Notes: generated by a model from the sequence alone, not told the origin. DNA of 9,636 nt from an uncultured candidate division Zixibacteria bacterium (GCA_913009765.1 CAJVYT010000147.1:1-9636), one strand, 5' to 3'. Shown: positions 1 through 6,893, numbered from the stretch's first letter. Numbers and translations are program-made.

Positions 1-1
1 C

Positions 2-93
2 TTTATGAGGTTTCCCATATACTTCGTTAAACTTCTTTGAATTAACCCGTTAGTCCTTCAGAAGTTTGCCTTGTCTATAGAAAACCTCATAAA
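2..93. repeat. Nested interrupted inverted repeat at the left edge
   Basis: A 12 bp perfect inverted repeat (TTTATGAGGTTT at 2-13, its complement at 82-93) encloses a second 8 bp perfect pair (AAACTTCT at 29-36, AGAAGTTT at 60-67). The segments between the two pairs do not match well and the central loop is about 23 nt. No gene frame is convincing across it. It could be an intergenic structured element, the remnant of a mobile-element end, or a contig-edge artefact. No flanking duplication or transposase is visible to decide. Confidence 0.6.
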
Positions 94-132
94 AAGCTGT
101 GAATCTGCTTATTGTGCAGTGGTCTCACTATT

Positions 133-215
133 CTAATTTTGCTTTATTCTTACCGAAGTTTATACAAAAAAGGATGCCATTCCTGCAAATTTTGGTAAGA
201 ATAAAGCAAAATTAG
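133..215. repeat. Long hairpin upstream of flgF (22 bp perfect arms)
   Basis: Positions 133-154 and 194-215 are perfect 22 bp inverted repeats. Pairing continues inward to 133-161 / 187-215 with two G-T wobbles, leaving a 25 nt loop. The loop contains a smaller AGGA/TCCT pair (171-174 / 181-184). No T-tract follows the stem on either strand, so it is not a normal intrinsic terminator. It lies about 95 bp upstream of the flgF start. The rest of 1-310 shows no recognised gene, and I find no promoter I would defend. Confidence 0.8.
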
Positions 216-301
216 CTCGGAAGAATACGGATGATGAAATAGTACTATTTGACGACAGCCTGGGAACAAGATTTGCTATGTATTATCAAGACTGCAATTA
301 C

Positions 302-306
302 GGAGG
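302..306 (+). promoter_or_regulatory. Ribosome binding site that sets the flgF start
   Basis: GGAGG lies 4 nt before the ATG at 311. The earlier in-frame ATG at 278 has no Shine-Dalgarno sequence and would add 11 residues not expected of the family. The start at 311 gives the usual short FlgF N-terminus beginning MFESAYINSG. Confidence 0.75.
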
Positions 307-310
307 TCGT

Positions 311-1075
311 ATGTTTGAGAGTGCGTATATAAATAGCGGGGCGATGGCAGTTGCCTCAAAAATGCTTGATAATATTACAAATAATCTGGCAAATGTAAGA
401 ACCACGGGATTTGAAAAGATCTTAATCAATCAAAAATCATATTCAAAAATAAAAGGATATCAAAATCTGAAGACACCTCTTTATGGAGTAGATGCAAAGC
501 AGTTTATAGAAGAAACATTGGGAACCGTTCCACACTTGGATGCAGCTGTTATTGATAAATCGCAAGGCCCCCTGATACACACATCGAACAAGCTTGATCT
601 TGCCTTAAACAAAGGATATTTTGTTGTTAAAACTTCTAATGGCATAAGGATGACAAAGAACGGACATTTTTTCATAAATTCAGATAACATTCTTGTCAAT
701 GAAAATGGTTTTCCGGTATTAGGCAAAAATTATTTCAAAACAGGGGAGTTTATTCATATACAGGGGAAAAATTTTCTTATAAGAACAGACGGCACTGTAA
801 TGAATAACGGAAACAGGGTGGACACTATCTCCATACGGCAGCCTTCAACAAAATTGATGCCGGCCGGACAAAGCCTTTATTCCGGGAAAATAGGCAATGA
901 ACTATCGGGGAATCTCGTCTCTGTCGGTTATCTTGAGGGATCTAATGTCAATCCGATTACAGAGATGGTAGGTATGATACAAGTCAACAGATTGTTCAAC
1001 AGATATGAAAAGGTAATTGATCTTTATTTGAATGACATAGCTCAGACAAACAGCAGAATATCGCGTTCTGTATAA
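311..1075 (+). CDS. flgF: Flagellar proximal rod protein FlgF
   Basis: Structural protein of the proximal rod, the periplasmic axle of the basal body, exported by the flagellar type III apparatus. The 254-residue product has the rod/hook family layout. The N-terminal rod domain carries DNITNNLANVRTTGF (residues 20-34). The FlgE/F/G core is near residues 94-138, with KLDLALNKGYFVV and NENGFPVLG. The C-terminal helix region is near 204-240, with EGSNVNPITEMVGMIQVNR. The length fits FlgF, and its position directly before flgG supports FlgF over FlgG. The sequence is more diverged and Lys/Asn-richer than its neighbour FlgG. The start at 311 is chosen because GGAGG lies 4 nt upstream; the open frame itself runs back to 137. 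The stop codon overlaps the flgG ribosome binding site, so the two are probably one transcript. Confidence 0.9.
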   Translation: MFESAYINSGAMAVASKMLDNITNNLANVRTTGFEKILINQKSYSKIKGYQNLKTPLYGVDAKQFIEETLGTVPHLDAAVIDKSQGPLIHTSNKLDLALNKGYFVVKTSNGIRMTKNGHFFINSDNILVNENGFPVLGKNYFKTGEFIHIQGKNFLIRTDGTVMNNGNRVDTISIRQPSTKLMPAGQSLYSGKIGNELSGNLVSVGYLEGSNVNPITEMVGMIQVNRLFNRYEKVIDLYLNDIAQTNSRISRSV

Positions 1076-1084
1076 GGAGAAAAA

Positions 1085-1873
1085 ATGCTAAGAGCACTAT
1101 GGACAGCCGCAACAGGTATGCAGGCACAGCAGCTTGCAGTAGATACAATTGCAAATAACCTTGCAAACGCAAACACCGTAGGATACAAGAGAGGAAGGGC
1201 CGATTTTCAGGATCTTCTGTATCAAACCATTAAAGAGGCTGGGACATCCACGACTTCCAGCACTATAGAACCAACCGGCATTCAGATCGGTCTTGGTACG
1301 GTACCTGCAGCCGTAAGTAAAAACTTTTCACAGGGAAATTTCAAGGAAACCGGCAACTCGCTTGACTTAGGCATCGCGGGTAAAGGATTTTTTCAAATTA
1401 CAATGCCTGACGGAACCACCGATTACACCAGATCGGGTTCCTTCAAACTCGACAATACCGGAAGAATTGTAACCTCAGAAGGCCATCCGGTTGCTCCGCA
1501 AATTGTTATACCTTCGGACGCCACATCCATTTCAATAGGAAGTGACGGAACTGTATCGGTTTTAGAAGCCGGACAAAGCGCTCCTTCGCAGGTCGGCACA
1601 ATTCAGCTTGTATCTTTTGCTAATCCCTCAGGCCTTAAAGCTATGGGTCACAATCTTTATCAACTTACTACAAGTTCAGGTGAACCGGTTTCGGGAAATG
1701 CAGGCACAAACGGACTTGGCACAATAGAACAAGGTGTTCTTGAAATGAGCAATGTAAGTGTAGTGCAGGAAATGGTAAATATGATTGCAAGCCAAAGAGC
1801 ATATGAGCTTAACGCGAAGGCAATACAAACCGCAGATTCAATGCTTCAGACGGTAAACAATCTAAAAAGATAA
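1085..1873 (+). CDS. flgG: Flagellar distal rod protein FlgG
   Basis: Builds the distal rod, which crosses the periplasm through the P and L rings and joins the hook. At 262 residues it has the family's usual length. The N-terminal motif is [17 protein letters not shown] (residues 20-36). A FlgG-type insert near 46-71 (YQTIKEAG through GIQIGLG) resembles the segment that makes FlgG a straight rod rather than a curved hook. The core has [14 protein letters not shown] (92-105) and YTRSGSF. The C-terminus has [27 protein letters not shown] (221-247) and ends [11 protein letters not shown]. An AAGGAG site overlapping the flgF stop lies about 5 nt before the ATG. The stop TAA shares its last base with the flgA ATG. 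This is the best conserved protein in the window. Confidence 0.97.
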   Translation: MLRALWTAATGMQAQQLAVDTIANNLANANTVGYKRGRADFQDLLYQTIKEAGTSTTSSTIEPTGIQIGLGTVPAAVSKNFSQGNFKETGNSLDLGIAGKGFFQITMPDGTTDYTRSGSFKLDNTGRIVTSEGHPVAPQIVIPSDATSISIGSDGTVSVLEAGQSAPSQVGTIQLVSFANPSGLKAMGHNLYQLTTSSGEPVSGNAGTNGLGTIEQGVLEMSNVSVVQEMVNMIASQRAYELNAKAIQTADSMLQTVNNLKR

Positions 1874-2760
1874 TGAATCGTCTTATAACTATTCTCATTG
1901 CACTATCTTTCGGAATTAACAGTATAGCCGGCACCATCAAGCTTTTGAAACAAAACAAGGTTTCCGGAAATTATATATTGTTGTCCGATGTTTCAGATTC
2001 CGCTAAGAGTTCACAGCTCAAAAAAATTGTATTAGCAGCAGCTCCGACGATTGGATCATCAGTTTACCTATCCGGAGACACCATTAAAACCGTATTACAA
2101 AGATACGGCATAAAGGAAAAAATTATTGGCAAGGGTATCTATATCTACAGACCGGGATACAAGATTAGTCCTGCCCATGCAAGAAAGCTTCTTTTCCGTT
2201 TTCTCAAAAAGAATAATATCCATGCCAAAATCGAGGCTGTCTTAGGCCCGACCTTTATGCTGGTCAAAAGAGATTACCACATAACTGTAAGTATAAACAG
2301 AGATCTTTATCCGGCCATATTAAACCTAAATTTTCAATCAAACAGCTATTTTCATAATATAAGATATCAGGTCTATCTGAAGCACAATATCAAAATACCT
2401 GTGGCAGATAGAATCATCAGAGCAGGCTCAATAATATCTTATGGAATGATAAATTATAAAAATACTAATGAGTATAAACTTTCCAAAACTGTAATAAATA
2501 ATGTGAATTATTTGATAGGTAAAAAATTACTAAGCGAAGTAAGATCCGGATCGCCATTTTATAAAAACAAAATAGACCTGAACATTATAAAAAGAGGAGA
2601 AATTGTAACATTGTTTTACAAAACAAAAAATCTAATAGTCAGAAAACAAGGCATTGCAATTGATAATGGAGCGCAAGGCAAAACAATATCAGTCAGACTT
2701 AATTCAAAAAAGATTGTACGAGGCGTTGTCGTATCCAGAAACCTGATAAGATTATTTTAG
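1873..2760 (+). CDS. flgA: Flagellar P-ring assembly chaperone FlgA
   Basis: Periplasmic chaperone that helps FlgI polymerise into the P ring around the rod. The 295-residue product starts with a Sec-type signal peptide: MNR, a hydrophobic stretch at residues 4-18, and probable cleavage near SIAG/T at 20-21. The C-terminal half (about 172-295) is the SAF/ChapFlgA region, with IPVADRIIRAGSIIS (175-189), a segment with IGKKLLSEVRSGSPF (215-229), KRGEIVTLFYK, and GAQGKTISVRLNSKKIVRGVV (267-287). The middle (about 90-170) is poorly conserved, and the protein is longer than compact FlgA homologues. Translation is probably coupled to flgG because TAATG overlaps by one base and no strong ribosome binding site is visible. 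The gene is more AT-rich than flgG. The usual downstream flgH and flgI are absent; a convergent gene ends 7 bp away. Confidence 0.88.
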   Translation: MNRLITILIALSFGINSIAGTIKLLKQNKVSGNYILLSDVSDSAKSSQLKKIVLAAAPTIGSSVYLSGDTIKTVLQRYGIKEKIIGKGIYIYRPGYKISPAHARKLLFRFLKKNNIHAKIEAVLGPTFMLVKRDYHITVSINRDLYPAILNLNFQSNSYFHNIRYQVYLKHNIKIPVADRIIRAGSIISYGMINYKNTNEYKLSKTVINNVNYLIGKKLLSEVRSGSPFYKNKIDLNIIKRGEIVTLFYKTKNLIVRKQGIAIDNGAQGKTISVRLNSKKIVRGVVVSRNLIRLF

Positions 2761-2767
2761 AAATTTC

Positions 2768-3571
2768 TTAAGCCCAATACTCTATATTTTGTTTGTTATC
2801 GCTATCTTGAAATTCGCGAAATTTCACATTTACAATCTTTGGATAATCAGATAAAAGATCGGCTATGCGATCACTCCAGATTTCAAACAGTCCTCTGAAT
2901 TTTTTCTTTAATATTATTGAAACATTCAACCGGGCAGCACTGTCGGAAAAAATCAACCTAATTTTGCCCATTTTGTCTAATTGAATATTCAAGACAATAT
3001 CAAGTCTCTTGCCGTCCGTTTTCAAAAAAACGGTACCGCGTTTGTTGTTATAAACTATAGAGAACCGATAAATCGTTGCATTGCCTATCGTTGTCGCCTG
3101 CTTTATGTGAGAAGTTAAAATTTGATCAATTTTTTCCTTTTGGATATGGCTTGCCTGATCGTAGAAATGCAGAATACGGGATATATCATCAGCCCGGCTT
3201 TTGCCTGTGCTGCCGCCCATTAAATCGATAATCGATTTTATCACCTTGTCCGATGAATCAAACCAATTTTTCAGCTGCGCCGCAACGGATTTTTCAGATT
3301 CCTGAAGGTTCAGCGGCGCAATTTGAGAATTAATATTGTCTGATCTCTCAGTTGCAGAAATAATTTCAAAACTTGCAGGATTTAAGGATACAAGTTTGAT
3401 ATGCACCCATCCGGATAACCTGCCGATATTGCCGACAACTTTTGCCATGATATGATTCCCTGCTATATCCAGAAGCACACTGTCAGCATAGTTTTTTAGA
3501 ACATACGCCCAAACACGGTCGCCCTTTATAATACGAGCGATCGACTTATTTTCAATTTGCTCTATCTTCAC
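2768..3571 (-). CDS. Divergent FliK-like flagellar protein (tentative)
   Basis: No confident family name. In this 267-residue product, residues 15-70 look like a small beta domain (KGDRVWAYVLKNYADSVLLDIAGNHIMAKVV, then a Gly turn and VHIKLVSL), as seen near the N-terminus of some FliK proteins. Residues 75-150 are a polar, partly helical linker. Residues 160-251 (RGTVFLKTDGKRLDIVLNIQ, LDKMGKIRLIFSDSAARLNVSI, then a helix ending ADLLSDYPKIVNVKF) resemble the beta-beta-alpha-beta pattern of the FliK C-terminal (Flg_hook) domain. There is no signal peptide or membrane segment. The start is GTG at 3571; the frame is closed upstream by TAG and has no other start before residue 42. It overlaps the preceding gene by 20 bp, implying coupled translation. 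It is last in its operon. A hook-length or export-related role is inferred from fold pattern and context only. Confidence 0.6.
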   Translation of the reverse strand: MKIEQIENKSIARIIKGDRVWAYVLKNYADSVLLDIAGNHIMAKVVGNIGRLSGWVHIKLVSLNPASFEIISATERSDNINSQIAPLNLQESEKSVAAQLKNWFDSSDKVIKSIIDLMGGSTGKSRADDISRILHFYDQASHIQKEKIDQILTSHIKQATTIGNATIYRFSIVYNNKRGTVFLKTDGKRLDIVLNIQLDKMGKIRLIFSDSAARLNVSIILKKKFRGLFEIWSDRIADLLSDYPKIVNVKFREFQDSDNKQNIEYWA

Positions 3572-3953
3572 TGAAGCGCTTAAGTATAAGCTCTATCTCC
3601 TGATTTCCCCTGTGAAGCTTGCCTGCTATCGCCTTTACCTCATATCCTTGTTTGTACAAGCTTATCACCTCATCAATTGATTGAGCTGTCTTTTTTGTAA
3701 TAAGGTCAATAGATTCTTTGTTATTTAACCGTTTCTCTAAATGATCACTTTTTATGCCAAGACTATTCAAAAGCTTTTGCTGTAGTTCTATTTTACCGGA
3801 AATTTCCTGAAGTGAATGTTTCAAAAGCTCGTATCTATTTTCAAAATTATGTATGAATTTTCTCATAATATTTGTTTGATGAACGGTAAGCAGAATCAAA
3901 AGAATGATAAAAGGCAGCAATAAAAAAACCAGGGACAAGCTTAGCAGATTCAT
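3552..3953 (-). CDS. Membrane-anchored coiled-coil/HTH protein, SwrB/DUF2802-like
   Basis: A 133-residue protein of three parts. An N-terminal transmembrane helix (about residues 4-24, very Leu/Ile-rich) is followed by a charged amphipathic coiled-coil region (about 30-85). The C-terminal helix-turn-helix-like segment (92-125) reads IDEVISLYKQGYEVKAIAGK and ends GNQEIELILKRF. This plan matches small proteins annotated DUF2802 or DUF6115 near flagellar and chemotaxis genes. It also matches Bacillus SwrB, which promotes maturation of the flagellar basal body and export gate. The match is by architecture and local pattern, not a checked alignment. The start ATG overlaps the upstream PilZ-gene stop (ATGA), and its 3' end overlaps the next gene by 20 bp. 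The HTH segment probably mediates protein contact rather than DNA binding, since the protein is membrane-tethered; that is inference. Confidence 0.7.
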   Translation of the reverse strand: MNLLSLSLVFLLLPFIILLILLTVHQTNIMRKFIHNFENRYELLKHSLQEISGKIELQQKLLNSLGIKSDHLEKRLNNKESIDLITKKTAQSIDEVISLYKQGYEVKAIAGKLHRGNQEIELILKRFSEDRAN

Positions 3954-4492
3954 TTTCTTGCTTGTCTAATCAATTCCCGCTCTAAAGAGAACATATAATA
4001 TACAAGAGTCTGTTTTGAATTTTTGGTAATATACTCAAATTTTATTACAGAAATTTGTTTACCGTTCGGAGCATCACGCCTAAAAACCCTTCCGATAAAA
4101 TATACCTGATCAAAACCCGGCTTCAAATTTATAACAGCAAAAATCACCCTTCCAATAAGAATATCGCAGAACAAAGAGATAGATTCTGATGAAATATCGT
4201 AGGTGAAAGATCTCTCCGTCGCTTTAATAATATCTTCCTTTTCGTTTATAAGCAGATCAAGTTTTCTGTTTATCTGTCCAAGTATTTCAAGCAAAGCAGG
4301 GTTAATTTCTTTCATACTTTTCGCTAGTCCGCGCAATGCAAGTGTTGTAGTGATATTTTCCTTTCTGGCTTCAATAGAATCAATAACAGCCATTATATCC
4401 GGTACTTCTTTTTCATCGATCATCCTATAGCCAACAGATAATCTGGCGAACATCCTTCTTCGAGCTCTTCTCTGAGCCCTTTCTAAATCCAT
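3950..4492 (-). CDS. PilZ-fold protein with helical insert, flagellar cluster
   Basis: A 180-residue protein resembling a split PilZ domain. The Arg-rich start (RRARRR, residues 8-13, giving RxxxR at 8-12 and 9-13) leads into a first strand, ARLSVGYRMI (16-25). A largely helical stretch with heptad-like hydrophobics follows (about 30-92, including LEILGQINRKLDLLI). The rest of the PilZ fold comes next: YDISSES (98-104), strands around 112-150, and a closing helix with YYMFSLERELIRQARK. The D/NxSxxG motif of c-di-GMP-binding PilZ domains appears as DISSES, Gly replaced by Ser, so nucleotide binding is uncertain. An inserted long-helix pair is known from tetrameric PilZ proteins of xanthomonads; whether this is the same arrangement is inference. 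GGAGG at 4497-4501 lies 4 nt upstream. Its stop overlaps the next gene by 4 bp. Confidence 0.72.
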   Translation of the reverse strand: MDLERAQRRARRRMFARLSVGYRMIDEKEVPDIMAVIDSIEARKENITTTLALRGLAKSMKEINPALLEILGQINRKLDLLINEKEDIIKATERSFTYDISSESISLFCDILIGRVIFAVINLKPGFDQVYFIGRVFRRDAPNGKQISVIKFEYITKNSKQTLVYYMFSLERELIRQARK

Positions 4493-4522
4493 TTTACCTC
4501 CTTCATAGAAGCTGCCTCGTTC

Positions 4523-4547
4523 AACTTTTTATTTTGCATAAAAAGTT
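4523..4547. repeat. AT-rich 10 bp perfect hairpin upstream of the PilZ gene
   Basis: AACTTTTTAT at 4523-4532 and ATAAAAAGTT at 4538-4547 are perfect complements around a 5 nt loop. On the - strand it lies 30-55 nt before the PilZ start and leaves the GGAGG site free. It could affect mRNA stability or act as a weak attenuator. There is no GC-rich stem and no trailing T-run, so it is not a typical terminator. Confidence 0.5.
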
Positions 4548-4671
4548 CCGTTAATGCACAATGCGAGCTGCTGCCATGCATAAGTAATTCTACACAATAA
4601 ACAGAAGGATTCAATATAGCCAAAATAGATATAACCTCCGTTTGATATTTTGAGGATATTACCCGATCATC

Positions 4672-4720
4672 TTGAGCCTCAAATTTGCAACGCAGAAAAG
4701 GTTGCTGATTTGGGGCTCAG
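4672..4720. other. Large imperfect stem-loop between flgE and the PilZ gene
   Basis: Positions 4672-4691 pair with 4701-4720 around a 9 nt loop (GCAGAAAAG on the + strand). The blocks are TGAGCC/GGCTCA, CAAAT/ATTTG and GCAAC/GTTGC. Read as + strand RNA, only one position (4686/4706) is mismatched and three are G-U wobbles. Read as - strand RNA, the wobbles become mismatches, so the stem is weaker in the direction of the genes here. No T-tract follows on either side. It may be an mRNA processing or stability element between the hook genes and the accessory genes, or a REP-like repeat. Confidence 0.6.
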
Positions 4721-4754
4721 AATAATTGTTCATAGATTAATAGAGAATTGCCGT

Positions 4755-6893
4755 TTATCTTATCAAACCCAAAAGTTGTTGAACCATATTATCTGATGTA
4801 ATAATTGTTCGTGAGTTTGCCTGGAAACCTCTCTCCACAACCAGCATTCTCGTGAACTCTTCTGCCATATCAACATTGCTTTGCTCTAAATGACTTGGAG
4901 CAATGGTTGCTCTTCCTCCGGTACCGGCTGTTCCTACAGCGGCAACTCCGGAATTTGCCGTTTCTTTATAATGACCATCCCCGGCTTTTTCCAGACCTTG
5001 ATTGTTGGCAAATCGCGCAAGTGCTACCTGCGCAAGGGAATAACTTTTGCCGTTTGAAAAGATTCCCACGATTACGCCATCCTGATTTATCAATGTTCTT
5101 TCCAGAGATCCTCCGGCAAACCCGTCCTGCGTTTGCGAATTTGTTGATGAAGGAAGTGAAAACTGCGTTATCCCATCTGTTTTTCCAATATCTCCAAAAT
5201 CAAGATTGACAACCTGCGTTGCGGTACCGTTGTTCCAGTTGGTTGTTACCGCCAACGGCGATGAAACGGAAACAAGTTTGCCTGTCTTATCGAATCTTAA
5301 TGTCCCATTGTTATTTGTTATAACTGCAGGGGATGGTGAAAAAGCGGTCCAAGTCCATGTGTTTTCTTTCGTTGAGGTATCGTATCGTTCTTTTCTGAAT
5401 GTAAATGTTACCGTCTGCTTATTGCCGAGGGAATCATAAACATCGATTGAACTTTTATGGGTTGCTGCCATAAACGGCTGCGTCGTTGCTAATTGGGAGG
5501 TTGGAACAATTCCCGAAAGCGTTCCCGTTATTGTCGCAAATTTAAAATTATTTGAATACACCGGACCTATCGACTGCTGAGATCCGCTGTTGTTTAATAT
5601 CTGGATGCTCCCTGATACAGGATCGACCTTTACAGTATTGCCTGTTCCCCATCCCGCAGAGTTGATATCAGTCTGTATCTCATCCGATAGATCCTGAAGT
5701 TTATTAAAATCATTGCTGGAAGGTCCTCCATCTGTGGTTGTATAAACATATCCGTTGTAGTTTGCCCCGCCGTCATAACTCAGCGCCAGCACATCGCCTT
5801 TTGAAGAAAGAAACGGCAGTGATGTTCTTGATTTGCCTGAAGCTATCGTAGCACTTGAACTTGTGCCGCCCTGAAGATTGAGAAGATTATTTCGGAAATA
5901 GCTTCCTGTATCGCCTGTTGTGGTAATATTAGAAATCGTTATAGTTCCATGTGCCCCAGTAAGATTATTAAATTTTAATGTTCCGTCCTGTGTCAACGAT
6001 GCAGTAAGACCTACCGATCCAGTCAAATTACTGTTTAAATCAGATACAAGCGAACCAATGGTGGTGGCAGATGATGTTGCAAAACTGTAACTGCCCGTTA
6101 CGCCTGATGCTTGATATTTGAAACTCAGGGTAGCGCCGGAGGCCAAATTCATTTTATTACCATCAACACCTAATGCATCGGCTAACTTTGCGGTAGCAGT
6201 CGCAAACGCAGCAAGATCTCCCGACCTTCCAACCCCCACTGCCTCGCCGTTCGAGTCAAACAGCACGGCAACATCATCGGAATTAACAGGATTACCGTCT
6301 ACATCGGTTATGCCCTCTGCCGGACTCATTTCGGTTATTGTATCTCCACCGTTAAGATTGCCCGCCATTGAAATGTTTTTTGTGACACCGGCAGGAACAG
6401 TCATATTTTGAGGTACCTTGATTCCTTTGATAGAGCTTGCCGTATCAATCCTGTGGTTGCTGTCTGCATACCATCCCTGAATAATAGCACCTGACGGATC
6501 TTCAAAGTTACCTGATGCATCAAATGAAAATTCCCCTGCCCTGCTGTAAAAATAGTTCTTTCCTCCATCAGAGCTTGAAACAAAGAATCCATCACCCTGC
6601 AAAGCCAGATCGGTACTTTTGTTTGTAGATTGTATCGAGCCTTGAGAAAAGCTGGTTGACACAGTTGCTATAGTATCGCCCAATCCCACCTGATGAGGAT
6701 TTCTCCCTCCAATTCCTCTTACGTTGTCGGGAGATGTTGCACCTGATAATGTATCGGACAACACATCCACAAAACTCGCCGTGCCGGCTTTAAAACCTAC
6801 CGTATTGATGTTTGAAATATTGTTGCCTATTACATCCATTGCTTCCTGATGCGATTTAATACCTGCTACCGCACTCCACATTGATCTTGACAT
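4755..6893 (-). CDS. flgE: Flagellar hook protein FlgE (712 aa)
   Basis: Polymerises into the hook, the flexible joint between rod and filament. The N-terminal domain has DVIGNNISNINTVGFKAG (residues 20-37). The FlgE/F/G core has STDLALQGDGFFV (93-105) and YSRAGEFSFDASGNF (116-130). A long Ser/Thr/Gly-rich variable region (about 180-470) holds segments like those seen in hook-surface domains. A FlgE D2-type segment follows near 475-500 (AATHKSSIDVYDSLGNKQTV). The C-terminus has LEQSNVDMAEEFTRMLVVERGFQANSRTI (669-697) and ends VQQLLGLIR. At 712 residues it is well above the roughly 400 of enteric FlgE and close to the large hook proteins of several other lineages. AGGAGGT (GGAGG at 6899-6903) lies 5 nt before the ATG. 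It is probably the main hook subunit of the two tandem copies, though the sequence does not prove this. Confidence 0.93.
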   Translation of the reverse strand: MSRSMWSAVAGIKSHQEAMDVIGNNISNINTVGFKAGTASFVDVLSDTLSGATSPDNVRGIGGRNPHQVGLGDTIATVSTSFSQGSIQSTNKSTDLALQGDGFFVSSSDGGKNYFYSRAGEFSFDASGNFEDPSGAIIQGWYADSNHRIDTASSIKGIKVPQNMTVPAGVTKNISMAGNLNGGDTITEMSPAEGITDVDGNPVNSDDVAVLFDSNGEAVGVGRSGDLAAFATATAKLADALGVDGNKMNLASGATLSFKYQASGVTGSYSFATSSATTIGSLVSDLNSNLTGSVGLTASLTQDGTLKFNNLTGAHGTITISNITTTGDTGSYFRNNLLNLQGGTSSSATIASGKSRTSLPFLSSKGDVLALSYDGGANYNGYVYTTTDGGPSSNDFNKLQDLSDEIQTDINSAGWGTGNTVKVDPVSGSIQILNNSGSQQSIGPVYSNNFKFATITGTLSGIVPTSQLATTQPFMAATHKSSIDVYDSLGNKQTVTFTFRKERYDTSTKENTWTWTAFSPSPAVITNNNGTLRFDKTGKLVSVSSPLAVTTNWNNGTATQVVNLDFGDIGKTDGITQFSLPSSTNSQTQDGFAGGSLERTLINQDGVIVGIFSNGKSYSLAQVALARFANNQGLEKAGDGHYKETANSGVAAVGTAGTGGRATIAPSHLEQSNVDMAEEFTRMLVVERGFQANSRTIITSDNMVQQLLGLIR

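Larger units (their letters stand above)
4483..4733 (-). pseudogene. Candidate short ORF broken by a frameshift, or non-coding
   Basis: Between flgE and the PilZ gene the - strand has an open frame from 4716 down to a TAG at 4485-4483, overlapping the PilZ start by 10 bp. Its 77 codons read PFLRCKFEAQDDRVISSKYQ and, further on, LNPSVYCVELLMHG. The only start in it with even a loose ribosome site is TTG at 4623 (45 further residues, GGAGG about 11 nt upstream). An ATG at 4733 opens a different frame (MNNYSEPQ, ending at 4659). The two frames would join if one extra C were present in the CCCC run at 4715-4712, giving about 84 residues. I do not recognise the product. The same stretch also folds into a strong stem-loop, so it may not code at all. 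Confidence 0.25.

Noticed and set aside
26..93. Integron attC-like site
   Set aside because: A GTTAAAC at 26-32 fits one core motif, but the partner core and the cassette context are missing.
133..215. Rho-independent terminator
   Set aside because: The stem is AT-rich and very long, and no T-run follows it on either strand.
249..286. Sigma-70-type promoter for flgF (TTGACG and a later TATTAT)
   Set aside because: The spacing to any -10-like hexamer is too long, and the -10 candidate lies almost on the ribosome site.
278..310. ATG at 278 as the flgF start
   Set aside because: No ribosome site precedes it; the ATG at 311 has GGAGG and gives the normal family N-terminus.
4560..4590. Sigma-54 promoter on the - strand (TGGCAGC near a CGCA)
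   Set aside because: The GG-to-GC spacing is one base short and the downstream TTGC element is absent.
4895..6411. Several + strand ORFs of 77-104 codons opposite flgE
   Set aside because: They are antisense shadows of a conserved hook gene, with no family resemblance or ribosome sites worth noting.
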